A DNA stretch of 64,000 bases from assembly GCA_947172415.1 (NCBI GenBank), contig OX359202.1:6372899-6436898 (forward strand). Reading direction: 5' to 3'. Numbering within the stretch: the stretch's first letter is position 1; each line of letters starts with the position of its first letter. Positions 13,278-26,379 of the stretch are shown piece after piece. The stretch comes from Chondrosia reniformis (Eukaryota; Porifera; Demospongiae; Chondrillida; Chondrillidae). Under the pieces are notes generated by a model. That model was not told the origin of the DNA. It worked only from the letters and a program-made list of their open reading frames with translations, and made no database searches. Both the position numbers and the translations under genes were made by a program.

Positions 13278-13883
13278 CGCTGTATACTCCCTTCGTAATT
13301 CTATTGAACTTGTAGATGTATTTTATCTTATGCATAATTGAATAAGAAAAGGAACTAGAATGTGCAACTCTGATTTTGATTGTTATAATTCTTACTAAAA
13401 TGTATTAAATGTTGGATGCAACGTCTCGATAACGTTATAAAAAAACTAAAGATAGTTTACAAATGCGAGATGAACGAGACAGCTATATAAGTGTACGTAG
13501 CCTACTGGACGTTATGGTATAAAATGCTCTGTACTCAAATAACGGAATGTCCGATTGCAGGCATGGCATTACGTCGTTTCATAAACCATTGTGAATAGGT
13601 AATTCACTTTCCGTGAAAAAGACGTCACATTAAGCCTAGCAGATTGACCAATCAGTTGAGCTATTGGTTACCATGGTAATAACGATTGCGTACGCCCATC
13701 AACTAATCAGGGGTAATTTTTTGTACACGAAGAAATCACAAACTTAGAGCACGTAAATTTATCGCTGATGTACCGGCTTTCAAATGGCTTCAATCGAACG
13801 GTATAACTTAAAGTGTAAATTTCTCTTTCGGTACCACTTGTTTTGGTCCCTTTGCGAAAGTTAAAGCCTTAATTATTTAGATC
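13278..13883. promoter_or_regulatory. Intergenic region with promoter of the calmodulin-like gene
   Basis: 606 bp without a credible ORF. The first part is calmodulin 3' UTR. At 13622-13632 the sequence ACGTCACATTA recurs, followed after exactly 14 nt by ACCAATCAG (13647-13655), the same arrangement as upstream of calmodulin. An inverted CCAAT (ATTGGTTACC) follows at about 13663. The ATG is some 230 bp further on. Confidence 0.6.
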
Positions 13884-14339
13884 ATGTCGAAAATGACCGA
13901 TGATCAAGTGTCTGAATGCAAGGAAGCATTCTCACTCTTCGACAAGAACGGCGAGGGGTACATAACGGTCAAAGAGCTAGGCACGCTAATACGATCGTTG
14001 GGTAAAAATCCCACAGAAGCCGACTTGAGAGACATAGCAAATGACCTAGATGCAGAAAAAAATGGAACGATTGATTTTACAGATTTTCTTGCAGCTATGA
14101 ATCGATTGGAAAAGACTAGTGCTGACGAAGAAGAGATTAAGGAAGCATTTAGAGTATTCGATAAAGATGGGAATGGCTTAATAAGTGCCTCGGAATTGAA
14201 ACACGTTGTAACCAATTTGGGAGAAAAGCTAACTGAAGATGAGGCTGAAGAAATGATTCGCGAAGCTGATATTGACGGAGATGGTCAGGTGAATTATGAA
14301 GAATTTGTCAAAGTTATGATGATGTCAGCCAAAAACTAA
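13884..14339 (+). CDS. Divergent calmodulin-like EF-hand protein
   Basis: Intronless 151-aa tandem paralogue of the calmodulin 600 bp upstream. Loops 3 and 4 are canonical ([24 protein letters not shown]). Loop 1 is [12 protein letters not shown], with Glu at position 5. Loop 2 is [12 protein letters not shown]: Glu at position 3, Lys at position 4, and Asp instead of the usual Glu at position 12, a change that in EF-hands generally weakens Ca2+ binding or shifts it towards Mg2+. Several N-lobe target-binding residues are changed (Phe12 to Cys; Met36, Met51, Met71 and Met76 replaced), while the C-lobe stays calmodulin-like. It should therefore be a specialised sensor rather than a redundant calmodulin. 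It is well preserved, so not a pseudogene. Confidence 0.9.
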   Translation: MSKMTDDQVSECKEAFSLFDKNGEGYITVKELGTLIRSLGKNPTEADLRDIANDLDAEKNGTIDFTDFLAAMNRLEKTSADEEEIKEAFRVFDKDGNGLISASELKHVVTNLGEKLTEDEAEEMIREADIDGDGQVNYEEFVKVMMMSAKN

Positions 14340-14784
14340 GTTAACTCTCATCTAAAAGTAGAATGTTGTTATTTATATTTTTGTGAATAAGGATAAGTGT
14401 CTCAGTAGTCTTGTAAATATATTAATTTAATTAATTATTATGTTAATTTACCAAGTTAGATACCCTTTGTAAGTGATTACTTTTATCACATCTATTATTA
14501 TAACATATAAAAAAATAGCTATTTAAATGCAAGCTTTAAGTCAAGATATGCCTTGTGTCAAGTTTGAATACTTCCCAAAATCAAAATACTGGTACTATTG
14601 GAATGCAGAATGTATCTTGGCTGGTATCAAATGACATACTATACCTTGTGAAAAATGTAAAAAATACATTCCTTGTACAGAAAGTAACTATATACAGTAT
14701 GTGGTTTTCAAACAACAGTTACTGTAGATAATTGTAGTTTTAAGTATTTTCCAAAAATCAAAAAGTGAATGAAACTGAATTTAT
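14340..14784. other. Intergenic, AT-rich, 3' ends of convergent genes
   Basis: About 445 bp between the calmodulin-like gene and the 3' end of the STPG-like gene. It is strongly AT-rich with TAATTTAATTAATTA-type tracts; no gene, RNA or mobile element was recognised. Confidence 0.6.
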
Positions 14785-16389
14785 TCATGTTTTCTCTTCA
14801 ACAATAAGACCATGTTTCTTTGAAAGATGCATAATACTAGCAGAAGAAAAGGATTTACTGCCTCCAACATTATAAGCACCAGGTCCGGGTGTGAGCTATA
14901 GAAGAGTGTGGAAATGTTTATGGATTGGAATGAAATGAATATTCTGCAACTCCTTACTGTGGCTGAGGACTTAAAGCGAGGAGCTTTTGATTTGAAACAA
15001 GAAGACACTGCTGGTCCTTCCTTCTTTAATTTTTCATATCTATTAGGTGGGGGCCCCTCTACCTGACACAATGGTGAGAAAGGATGGCTATCTTGGTATA
15101 ATAATTATAATTACGCTTATTCAACTCAATCATTCTATTAGCAATATACACTATAAGACCTTTGCCCCATGCATGGAGCCATGTGCTATAATGGGGCAAA
15201 TATCCTAATGTGCTATACACATGGTGTACTTAAAATATAATATTATTTAAAATATAAAATGAAACAGGTGGTGCTTCTATCCTATAGGGATGACTGATGA
15301 CTAGACTGTAGAGATAGAGACTTACAATTCTGAAAGCAGGCGAAGGAAATCTAGACATTTTATCTTTAAATCCTGATGTCCTAATATGGAATAAATAACA
15401 GATACAATTACATACACAGCACTTGCTCTACCTAGTACAAACTTTGCATTCTTATCTTTCAAGCCATGTGAATAATCCACCACATTGTACCAGGTTGGAG
15501 AAGTGTTCATTTCCTTGTTAGAAGAAATGGATGAGAATTTGCAGTTATAACATGCACTATGACCATGTCTACTAGGAAAATGGTGATTAGATTTTTCATA
15601 AATACGAGTGGTGGCATGGCAGTTGTTGGATAATAATTCAAACCTTGTCCCCAAAGCCATGTCCAATTTTTGGTCCATCCTCTCTCTCTACTCCTTTGAA
15701 ATTGTACGTCTGTGCTTTCGTTGTCATGTCGTGCAAAAAGTCTTTCGTCTCATAAGCTCCGGGCATAAGTACCTCCCCCTTCCCCTGATAACTCACGGGT
15801 TCCTTCTTTCTACTTACACTGCGAAATGCATATGCACCAGATGTCTTCTTGTTCAACTCGTCCAAAAAAGATCCCAGACGGTAAGTCCCCGGAGTAGGCG
15901 TTTCCTTTGCAGGAAAACAAAAGGCTATCTTTTAATATACTGTACCAACAAAATTATGATACTGGTCACTTGTAATTGCAGGCCAACTGTGTTGCGATAT
16001 CTAGTCATCTTCAAATCTATTTTTAAGCTTTAGATGAAATGTCTGAAATCATTAAACTGTGCAGCTATAATTATTTAACACTGTACCAGCATATTAGGAA
16101 TGGAAATGATTTAATCTATATAGTAGATGCTCCCTATATAGGCCCATAGATAACAGTAATTTTAGATGAATGATCAACTAACTTTAAGGTAAAAACGCCA
16201 CCATTCCCTCTTGGTTGCGGGATGGTCGTATTTGTGCCCTTCATCGTGACTACCTTTGTCATTGTAAGCGGAATACGGTCTCGCCCTTGCAGTTACCGGT
16301 CGGGTAAAGGAGGCTGTTCCTGGTCGTACAGAAGACGCCCTGGGCGCGACAGCGCTCATGGCTCTCTTGTGTCGCTCGTGGCCATCCAT
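14785..16389 (-). CDS. STPG/SHIPPO-repeat ciliary microtubule protein, CIMAP2 (LEXM)-like
   Basis: At least six exons with spaced proline-glycine motifs of the sperm-tail PG-rich repeat class: TPGTYRLGSFLDELNKKT, MPGAYETKDFLHDM, SPTWYNVVDY, GPPPNRYEKL and, in the last exon, TPGPGAYNVGG. The order of a GTYxLxxFLxEL block followed by GAYxxKDFL resembles CIMAP2/LEXM most. Such proteins are microtubule inner or luminal proteins of cilia and flagella. The N-terminal exon (MDGHERHKRA start at 16389) is Arg/Ser/Pro-rich (RPGTASFTRPVTARARP). The start is uncertain, as the frame extends slightly upstream. The last exon stops at 14785. A family-level assignment is safer than an exact orthologue. Confidence 0.6.
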
Positions 16390-16577
16390 TCCACCTCACC
16401 AGAGAAGCTGACTGGAGGTGTAAACGTCACCTGTAAGCCGTGCGCACACGCCCTGGAAACCTATGAATCTCGTTAATGGCTATCACTCATAAAAAGCTGT
16501 TTTGGAACTAAAACACTCAAAAGCTACAGAAGCTAGAGCCTAAAAAGATAATCTAAGAGTTTCATCCATTCACTTAA

Positions 16578-19500
16578 TCACCAAAACTTGGTCTTGTGGT
16601 GAAATTTAGTTTTCAGGAGGTACTTCATACTGATCTGGGCTACGTCATACACAATGTATCTTTATAGAGTTAAGAGAATATTACAGTCAAGACTGGTCAA
16701 TATAGCAAATTTATTCTATGGAATTTGCATTGTATAAAAGAAAACATCCATGAAAGTTGGCTGATTATAAAGGATTCTGGACCAGGGCTATGGATGCATG
16801 TATGTATGTTAATTACCTAAGGGGCATATTCACTATGTAAGGGGACATACTACATATATGAGGGGAGTGCAGTGGTGGGGAGCCTGCATGTAGAATCCTA
16901 TCAGGTCAACTGGTTTGGATTCATTGGATTAGAGAGTACAAGGATACTCATTGTAAAGGAGGGAGGATCCCTTGACACCAGAGGGCGTGCCTTTGCCTTT
17001 AGGAACCACAACGCCATTTTCCATGAGCGTATCACCGGTAGGATCAGGGTGTGTTCCTCCACAACCTACAAGCATTGAGGGAGAGATCAAGCCAAAGAAG
17101 GATACGACCAGTGCGTGTAGTGAGGAATACCCTTAGTACTGTGTTTTCCAGCTGGTAGTTTGGTAATAAACTGGGAACGAAGAACCTCATACCTAAAACA
17201 ATTAAGACATATATACTTGTATTCATAACTTTAGCGGACTATGAATATGTTTAGCTCTCACATGTCTCCCAGAGCAACATCACACAAAAGTAGCAGACCA
17301 GTTGGATTTGCATGAGATGTGAAGCAATAATTGGCCGACTACAAGGAAGTACGTAATACACTGAAACTGCATACGTATTGCAACTTGACAACCCACCTTG
17401 GAAACCATATCTGCAAAGTATACTCCCTTCCCAAACATGTACCCTGTCTACAGGGAGACAACATCAGTTCACACCTTATAGCTGCGTCTCTGGTATCACA
17501 ACAGAGGAAGGTACTCACCACAGGTGCTTCTGGTGGGGCTATCCGGAGGCCTTGCGAGATGATACCAGCGTAGTTGGTGGTTCTGGAACCGTGCCACAGT
17601 AACTTGTGGTTGTGGAGCTTTTTAAATGGCTTGAAGCGTTGCGGCTCTCCCTCTCTCTCAATTTTGAAAACCTCTACCAGCTCCAAAGTGTAGGAGCTAT
17701 GGGTGGCAGCATGAGTGTTGGCCATGTATTCCTGTAGCATCTTAAACTCTTCTCCTTCCTTGTCTAAGGGCTATGAAGTGATGGGCGTGTCACTTAAGTA
17801 ATGAGCATGTCACTTTAGTGATGAGCGTGTCACTTTAGTAATGAACGCATCACTTTAGTGATGAAGAGATAATAATGTGTACTAACCATGATATTCGCCT
17901 TCAGCTTCTGGAAGTGGACATCGAGAGGATCTGTATCTCCTGACGTTACCGAATCCTTGAGCATGCTATAAGCAATCTCAATCTCCAGCAGATTGTCAAC
18001 CATTCTAGTCTTCTCCTGGGGAGAAAAAATGGCCAATTGTAAAGAAGACTCCTGCAATGCATGAGTATCTATTTACCTCGATAATCTCCTTATTATCGAG
18101 TAGCGGTGGCTTCTTCATTCCAAAATCATGTGGAATCAGGGTGAAGAACCGGTTTGAACAATCCAAAATCTTCACAGGATCGCAAGAACCTTTTACTTCA
18201 TCCAAAGCTTCAGTCAACACTTGGTAAGCATCCTGCATCTGTTTCTTTGAGAGCTTTCCCAGTGGCATCTTTTGCATGTCAATCTGCAGCAAGCATAATA
18301 GATTCAATCACCTACGTATGAGAGACAACTCTTAAGGGGAGTAGTGTACCTCAAATTCCATCATTGTCTTCTTCATACTCTGAACATCAAATATCATTTT
18401 AATCAGTTCCTGAACTTTAGGGTGTAGCTTAGATTTTTGGCCCGCCTTTTCCATAGCTTCCGTGATTTCATCATCATCCTGCCCATAATCCAACTCCAAT
18501 GGATAAAATTTCCCAGGGTGCTTGACAAATGGTCTTCCAAAGTAGTTGCCAGTCTTTTCCTCATAGAGCCTTTCAAATTCTGACACTGCCTCATCAGCAT
18601 AACCATAGCACTAGTAGAGAGGTAAAAGGTTAAAGTCCAAAGTTCAGGTGTCAACTGCCATAAAAGCACTTTGAACTCACTTCAAGTTTGTTTCCTCCGA
18701 CAGTTGTCCCAACTCTGCCCCAGGCTCGAAAGAGAAAATAGTCCCTAAGAGTGGAAGGAGTATCATAATAGTCACACATGGAAAAGGTCAGCCTGCAGGT
18801 CACTGAGGTACTTGCCTCTTATTACTGCTGTCTGCTTCCAGGACTTGAAGCTTGTAGTAGGAGTTTGATCCTCTCTTGATGTCCACCATTCCGAGGACTG
18901 CGTTATAAGTGGTTCCCTTCAACTGCAGCACATGGTGACTGAGGGCAAGACCTGAATCTGGGTCGACAACTGAACCTCCCTTAACAGTCATTTTCACCTT
19001 TTTGCCTGACAGGGAACAAGAAGGAGAGAAAATAAAATGTCCTAAAACTACTCACATTAGAGTCAGCACCAGAAGGTTCTGAAGACATAGCATCACGCTT
19101 AACCCCAGTTTTCTTCTTTTCCATTTTTTCTTTAAATCTCTAAATTTTAAGATGTAAATGCATTGTCACATACGTATCTTCAGGTAACATCTAAATAAAA
19201 CTGACATCTTTTCCCCAATCAGATATACACTTTGCTTCAAATTCTGGTGGTTTCTGCCCTGAACTAGGATCCCATGTCAACACCTCCTCGTCAATAACAG
19301 GGATATCCTCTTTTTTGACATCTCTCATTTTTCCAGTATCCTTAGCCACTTCATCTATATAAGCCAATGAGGACTACAAATAAAGCAAACTGTAAAGAGA
19401 GAGAAGTTGGCATGCAAGCACCTTTCTTGCTGATACAGAGGTCTACTTCGGCCGTCACCTTGGTAACCACTTTGCCTCCCAGGGAGGACACCAACTTTGA

Positions 19501-21575
19501 GATTTCTGCCTGGCTGCGAGTCAAGCGACCAACGATGACCACATTGAGGCCTCCAAAGAGCTCCTTCCTATCAACACAGTGATTAGAGTGGTCAGCTTCT
19601 GAAGGAATATCGACAACATGGATCACTCACTGCCTGTCAATGCCAGCCTGTTTTTGGAGTATTGTCTTTGGACCAGAGACTTCGGATGGACCATGATCCG
19701 TGCTCTCCTTTGTCTTAGTCTCTTCTACCTGAGGGGCCGTCAGGTTGGGGAATACCCTTGTGTGCTTTTTGTACTTGAAATTATTACTAGTGAACAGTAC
19801 AGTCTCTTTATATCAATGATTCACTAGAAGAGCCTAGCACTTACAGTCCTGGGCTATCCTTGAATTCAGATGGAAGCTTCCAAGGTACAGTTTTAGGTGT
19901 TTGAGTCTGAAAGTTGCATTTTGTCCAACCAGAGATGTTGCCAGTACACACATATGCTGACATGGTGGAACTGAAGGGGACATATAAATTAAACAATATG
20001 GCTGCTGGAATGCTTACTGGTGGAGGATAGGTGATACTCACGAGTAGACAAGTTGTCCATTCTTACAAGTAGTACAAGGCTTGAGGGCTCCAAAGAGCAT
20101 TCCATCACAACATCTATCCAGCAGCTGCAGAAGGGAATATAGCAACTCATCCCATTGACACTTATCTACCACACAATGGAGGCCAATTAGCAGGGGTGAC
20201 TTATCAATTAGCTACACTGGGAGAGTGTGGTGGCATAATAGAGAGTATATTGATTATCACATTCTATATCCTCTGACCACTGGAGCACAATTCACCCAAA
20301 GATACAGCCTCTGAAGTACACAGTATCAATCAAAAGAGTGTTGGGCAACAGTAAGTCAATAAGTACAAAATATAACAGAGGATACGAGATATGTATTTTA
20401 TACAAAACCCTGTCACAATTACATACTTTGCTTTCTCCTGAAGGAATCCCCTGGTTGTTGTGCGACAGCATTTGTTTGAGGGCCGTGCTGGACATTTCTC
20501 TGCTCAACATATCCCTTATAGTCCACAACTGTTGACTTTGTTCCTAAACAAGAAGTACACTTGCTCTTTGAAATAAGAGAAAGAGAGAGAAGTCAACACA
20601 TCAGTACCTTTAATTGTTTCATTTCCTTTGCTTCCTCTTTACTCCTCTTCTTGGGAGGCCCATCCACCTCTTCTCTACTGGCAGCACTCCTCTTCTTTCT
20701 GTTACCAGGAGGATAAACAGTCTCATGAAGCACAAACAAATATTCAGCTTCTCACCTTAGAGCAGCTGTGGCCGAGCCCAGAGCAGCTACCAGAGCTTCC
20801 TTGTCTGCCTTTTGCAGCTGCTTGAAGCCAGGAATAGTGTCAGCTTCCACCTCACCCATATCCAATTTTACAAGGTTGTCTTTGAAGCACTCAAAGTGAT
20901 GCCACTCTGGAATAGGAACAGGGCCTTCAAAATCCTCTGGGAAGATACCTACTCTCACAACTCCCTAAAAAGTATAGGATAACATTGTACATCCACCATA
21001 CATCAGCTTGATGGAGGCAGTTGCTATGGATACCACATGTACAGACTCATGTGTCCACTAACTTTATCTATCTTCTCCTTGCACAACCTGCAGGTGCTGC
21101 GATTAGATTTAGCATACTCTACTTGTAGGTTTTCCTTCATTTGAACTTCAGCTCCACTAGAAGGACCTCCCTTCTTCTTGCCACCACTCTTTACATCTTC
21201 ACTGATGTTATTCTTGATCTTCTCCTGGTCCTCCCATCTCAAAGCATGAAAACCCGCCACTTTGGCGGTAGAGGGCGGGGTGAACTTCTTGAAGAAGCAT
21301 GTGTAGTGATACCACATTGGCACCTGTTTGATCAGAAACACAGGGACACCTTAAATGACTGCTATTTTGCGTGGGTGGATGGCCAATGTTGAAGGTATAT
21401 ATATATATATATCAGTTCAATATTGTCTTACCTTCCCGTCAAAATGTGGAGACTGTACCATTCTTGCTAGTCTCAGCGACTCTTTGCTAATTGTCGACTT
21501 GCACGCCTTGCAAGATGACCTGTTGGATTTGGCATATTCTGCCTTGTACGGTAAATCATCCTCGTGTTCCGCCAT
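16578..21575 (-). CDS. PARP1: Poly(ADP-ribose) polymerase 1, complete copy
   Basis: Nuclear DNA-break sensor that makes poly(ADP-ribose) from NAD+. Domains in order from 21575 downward: zinc finger 1 ([22 protein letters not shown], then WYHYTC), zinc finger 2 (SNRSTCRLC, then WHHFECF), the third zinc-binding/PADR1 region ([21 protein letters not shown]), BRCT ([12 protein letters not shown]), WGR ([14 protein letters not shown]) and regulatory helical domain ([35 protein letters not shown]). The catalytic ART domain follows, with the H-Y-E triad in [18 protein letters not shown] and LLYNEY. The final exon ends [20 protein letters not shown]. The last intron (16660-16947) is U12-type. Everything above about 17233 is duplicated at 27368-31710; the last three exons exist only here. 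Head-to-head with ARMT1 (90 bp). Confidence 0.95.
17768..17870. repeat. 20-bp minisatellite in a PARP1 intron (copy 1)
   Basis: About five imperfect units of the type GTGATGAGCGTGTCACTTTA between two catalytic-region exons. The identical array recurs at 27903-28005. Confidence 0.8.
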
Positions 21576-21665
21576 TCCAGGTAAAAATGGGTTGGAGAGA
21601 CGCACACTCCGAAAGAGAATCTGACCAGCTGATTTTTTAAGCAAGGGTCAAGTGTGAATAATAAA

Positions 21666-23488
21666 ATGGCGTCACCAAATGAACACGAATATACACCTAA
21701 CTATCCCGTCAAAAGAAGGCTCTCTGGACAGTACAAAGAGTAAGAGAAGAACTTTGCCATCTTTGTTTATTTGGCCTTGAACTGTCAATTACTCATTAGT
21801 GATTCCGTACTTTGAAGGTGGTTGGTTATGTAGTAAACTGATTTACTGTACATGACATCCTTTTATGTAGCACATTTGCGTATGTAACAGTAAAGGATCG
21901 AATGGTTAAGGTACTGACTGGAGTCATTGACACTCTGAACAAGCAGGCAGATCTGTTCAAAGGGGAGGACCAGGGGGAGGTTAGTAGGTCCTGATCCACA
22001 GTTACACGTACTGTCTGTGTTGGAAGGCTATCACCTCTGTGTACTCAGAGATTGGAAGATTTGAAAGCTGTCATTTCCCGGTTGTCGCAGCTCCACTATG
22101 AGATGCAGAGAGACAGAGATTTGGTGCCTCTTGTGTGGGGAGCAGACAGGAAGTTCTGGGATGAGGTAGCCATTTTGTGCAGCTAACCAATCAAAACTCT
22201 TAATCACTTATATTTAATGTATCCACAGGTCTATGAGGTGTATATGCAGAAAAATAATAAGCCCCCAAGCTGGTTTTCGTCGTCATGGCTCTACGTAGAA
22301 TGTTACATGTACAGAAAAGTAGTCGATGCATTGAAAACTAGGTAATATACACTTTCATCATCCCTTGAGTATACCATTAGTATGAACGGTTGCCTTTGAT
22401 GATTATATAGTTTATTTTTGAGAGATTTTGATCCGTTTAAGAAGCAAAAAGAAGACAGTTACTATTTGTATATGGAGCAAGTCAACTCTCTTGCTAGCTT
22501 CCTGGTGGCACTCATTTCTAATCAGTTGGCCACTCTTAGCCTTAAAGATCGTAAGATTGAAGTTATGCACATGTTACTAGTAAGTGTACTTCAAATGTAA
22601 ATCCATCCATCCATCCACTCATCCACCCATCCACCCACCCATCCACCCATCTATCCATCCATCCATCCACCCATCCACCCATCCAACCATCCATCTCTTC
22701 TCTCTTCAATGCTGCAGACAAGTCTGTGGGGTAACAAGACTGATCTCTCAATGATGGCCACTCAGTCAAACTACAACGCCTCCCAAAACCTGACTGATTT
22801 GCATAAAACAGGTCAAGCAAGGATAGACCAAATGTTACATAACGTACTCTGCAACCAGCTGGAGGATCTCCTGGAGGTCTTGAGGGACGGTCCCCTAGAG
22901 CAAGTGGACGTGGTGCTTGACAACGCTGGCTATGAACTCTTCACTGACTGTTGTTTGGCAGAAGTGCTCATCTCACTGGGGTATACTAAACAAGTTCTGT
23001 TTCACTGCAAACAACTTCCATGGTTTGTATCTGATGCCTCCATTGCTGATTTTCATTGGCTAATTGATCAACTGTGTAAGGACAGCACTGGTCTGGATGC
23101 TAGAGACCTTGGAAAGAAATGGAGGGAAAGATTATTGGATGGCAGCTGGAGGTTGACAGATCACCCCTTCTGGACCCTACCACACGAGTATGCTAAAATG
23201 GAAGGCGTGTCCCCAGATCTCTATAATGATCTGAAGAGGAGTTCACTCATCATATTCAAGGGAGACCTTAACTACAGGAAGTTGGTAGCTGACAGGAATT
23301 GGCCTTACACCTCTCCCTTCAGAGAGGTTCTTCAAGGGTTCTCCCCCAGCAACATCTGTGCCCTAAGGACCCTGAAGGCTGACTTAGTGGGAGGGTTACC
23401 TGAAGGGAAGGCTAGGGAGGCAGCTGAAGTGAACAAGGACTGGCTAATTTCAGGACAATTTGGAATCATTCAAGTTTACAGAAAATAG
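21666..23488 (+). CDS. ARMT1: ARMT1 / DUF89 damage-control phosphatase family (copy 1)
   Basis: Metal-dependent DUF89 subfamily III protein, reported as a sugar-phosphate (for example fructose-1-phosphate) phosphatase and as a carboxyl methyltransferase. Exons lie near 21666-21737, 21871-21978, 22050-22164, 22229-22341, 22411-22578 and 22716-23488. The N-terminal exon reads [18 protein letters not shown], then [11 protein letters not shown] and VIDTLNK. The large last exon has the DUF89 core: [53 protein letters not shown] and [18 protein letters not shown]. The Asp-Asn pair in LDNAGYE and the FKGDLNYR motif are the metal/phosphate-site residues of the family. Identical second copy at 31801-33623. 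Shares a promoter with PARP1. Confidence 0.93.
22599..22695. repeat. ATCC-type tetranucleotide repeat in ARMT1 intron (copy 1)
   Basis: Degenerate (ATCC)n/(ACCC)n run beginning about 25 bp after a GTAAGT donor and ending just before the acceptor of the last exon. The Trp/Asp/Gly-rich ORF on the other strand comes from this repeat. Same at 32734-32830. Confidence 0.9.
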
Positions 23489-23673
23489 TGATAGAAACAA
23501 TAATTATTTCAGTTTTAGTAATTTATGTAATGGATATCATTCTTTGACACTGTATACGAAAGAAATAGGAATGTAGAAATTTCTGCTTTTCAAAAGGTTA
23601 TAATAGTACTTTGAAAAAGACATCAAAAAATGAAATGGTTTGCCAAAAATGAAATGTAACAGTTTGCAATTGA

Positions 23674-24827
<1,154 letters not shown>

Positions 24828-24894
24828 GACAATAGGCTATGTGTATAATAGAAAACGTTCAAACAACGCAAACGATAAAAACAAGGCGTGTTAA

Positions 24895-26359
24895 TCAATT
24901 TGCAGGCACATGCCACTGCAATTCTCTTCCGGTGTCATAGAGCTGCAATAATGTTTCTTTTAGTTTTCCGGAAGTCTTTAACTCCATGTACCTTTTATAG
25001 AGGCGCAGGGCAGTTCTGGCATCCACAATGCTGTCATGGCAACCATCTTGTATCCTCTCCTCTACACACACACAAAAGAGTACTTGTGTGTCTGAAGATG
25101 GATAGCAATGCATTATACTTACTGAGGATGAACCAGGAGAGGAACTTAAGAGAAACATAGCGTTGGTCTGGTAGTCTGAAGAGCTCAACAGTGTCCAATA
25201 TCTGGTCATCCTTGACCTGAGACAATGAAATATAAAACTAGAAACACTTTCAATGAGCAAATCAATACTCCTGTCTACAACTACATTACCCCACCCCTCC
25301 CCCTGAGGTCCCTAGTTCAGCTGCAGGGTATTGCCGAGGTACAGTACCTTGAGATTGATGACTCTGAAGTCCTTCTTCAAGCCGTGTCCCACAAACACGA
25401 CTCCTTGTTGCAAGAGATAGAGCAGCTTGAGGTAGGACGACTTTAGAGTGGTTAGATGTTTGGAGCTGACAGAAGCATCCAAGTCACCAGGCTTGATGCC
25501 AGAGTAGCGAGTCAAATAATCCACCACCTGAGGCCAAGTTAGGACAAAGTGAAGCTATAGAGATGACTCTAAAGGCAACACACACCTGTTCTTGGGTTCT
25601 GATGTAGTCATCAATAAATGGCGTTCCCTCCAAATTCCCCCATCTACAAGACAAGACTGATTTGATATGGTACATCTACCACTGGTGTAATGCACACTCC
25701 TCACCCTCTCACACACTCCTCATCCTCTCACACTCCTCACCCTCTCACACTCCTCACCCTCCCACACTCCTCACCCTCTCCCAAACTCACCCTCTAACAC
25801 AGCTTATTCGTGCAACACTTAGTCTGCTTGGTTTAATGGTAGATTGTGTTCCATCCGTCTTCACTTCTGCCTCCTCCTGGTTAAGAGTAACAAATTCAGC
25901 GTCAATGGCCACTAGAGCTCCTTTCTGAGGGAGCTCGTGGAACTGGATTGGAGTGAACTGCACTGGAGACCGGGGTATGTTTTGAGGAGGTCTCTCCATC
26001 ATCAGGACAGAAGGGTCAATGGCCCCAAGTGTTCCCTTTGACTGTGAGAAGGGAACACCCTTTTGAACATAAAAGAGGATGCACGGAACAATCCAGTCCA
26101 CTTCAAATGTGACTGCCTTGTCCTACAATGATGATCATGTGACCATCAAAATATGTATCATACTTTTATATGACAATCAGGATAATACCTTTGGAATTGG
26201 TTGAATGACAAAGTCATTGAATATGTGCCACACCCCTTTTGTCCCGCCCTCATCTTCATTATCTATTAGTATATGAGCCACCAGATTGCCATTTCCATCT
26301 ACACTGGTCACATGACTCACAACTGCTTTCAACTCATATTTGGATCCACTCGATGACAG
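24895..26359 (-). pseudogene. PAN2: PAN2, 5'-truncated copy (exonuclease half only)
   Basis: Contains only the exons after the minisatellite intron: [16 protein letters not shown], then the DEDDh exonuclease domain ([81 protein letters not shown]). All these exons are intact and identical to copy 2. The WD40 and UCH-like parts and the promoter are missing because upstream sequence is replaced by array and then the truncated PARP1 copy at 27368. If the duplication is real, this is a promoterless partial gene. If it is an assembly artefact, it does not exist separately. Confidence 0.75.
25689..25797. repeat. 17-bp minisatellite made of tandem 5' splice sites (copy 1)
   Basis: On the PAN2 (minus) strand the exon ends GTTAGAGG and the intron starts GTGAGTTTGG. 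The following units each repeat GAGG|GTGAGGAGTGTG about five to six times, so the exon/intron junction itself is tandemly copied. Same at 35824-35932. Confidence 0.85.
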
Positions 26360-26379
26360 CTATAAATAGAAAAACATGA

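Noticed and set aside
22563-22820. Trp/Asp/Gly-rich minus-strand ORF ([11 protein letters not shown]), repeated at 32698-32955
   Set aside because: Translation of the ATCC tetranucleotide repeat in an ARMT1 intron plus antisense of the last exon.
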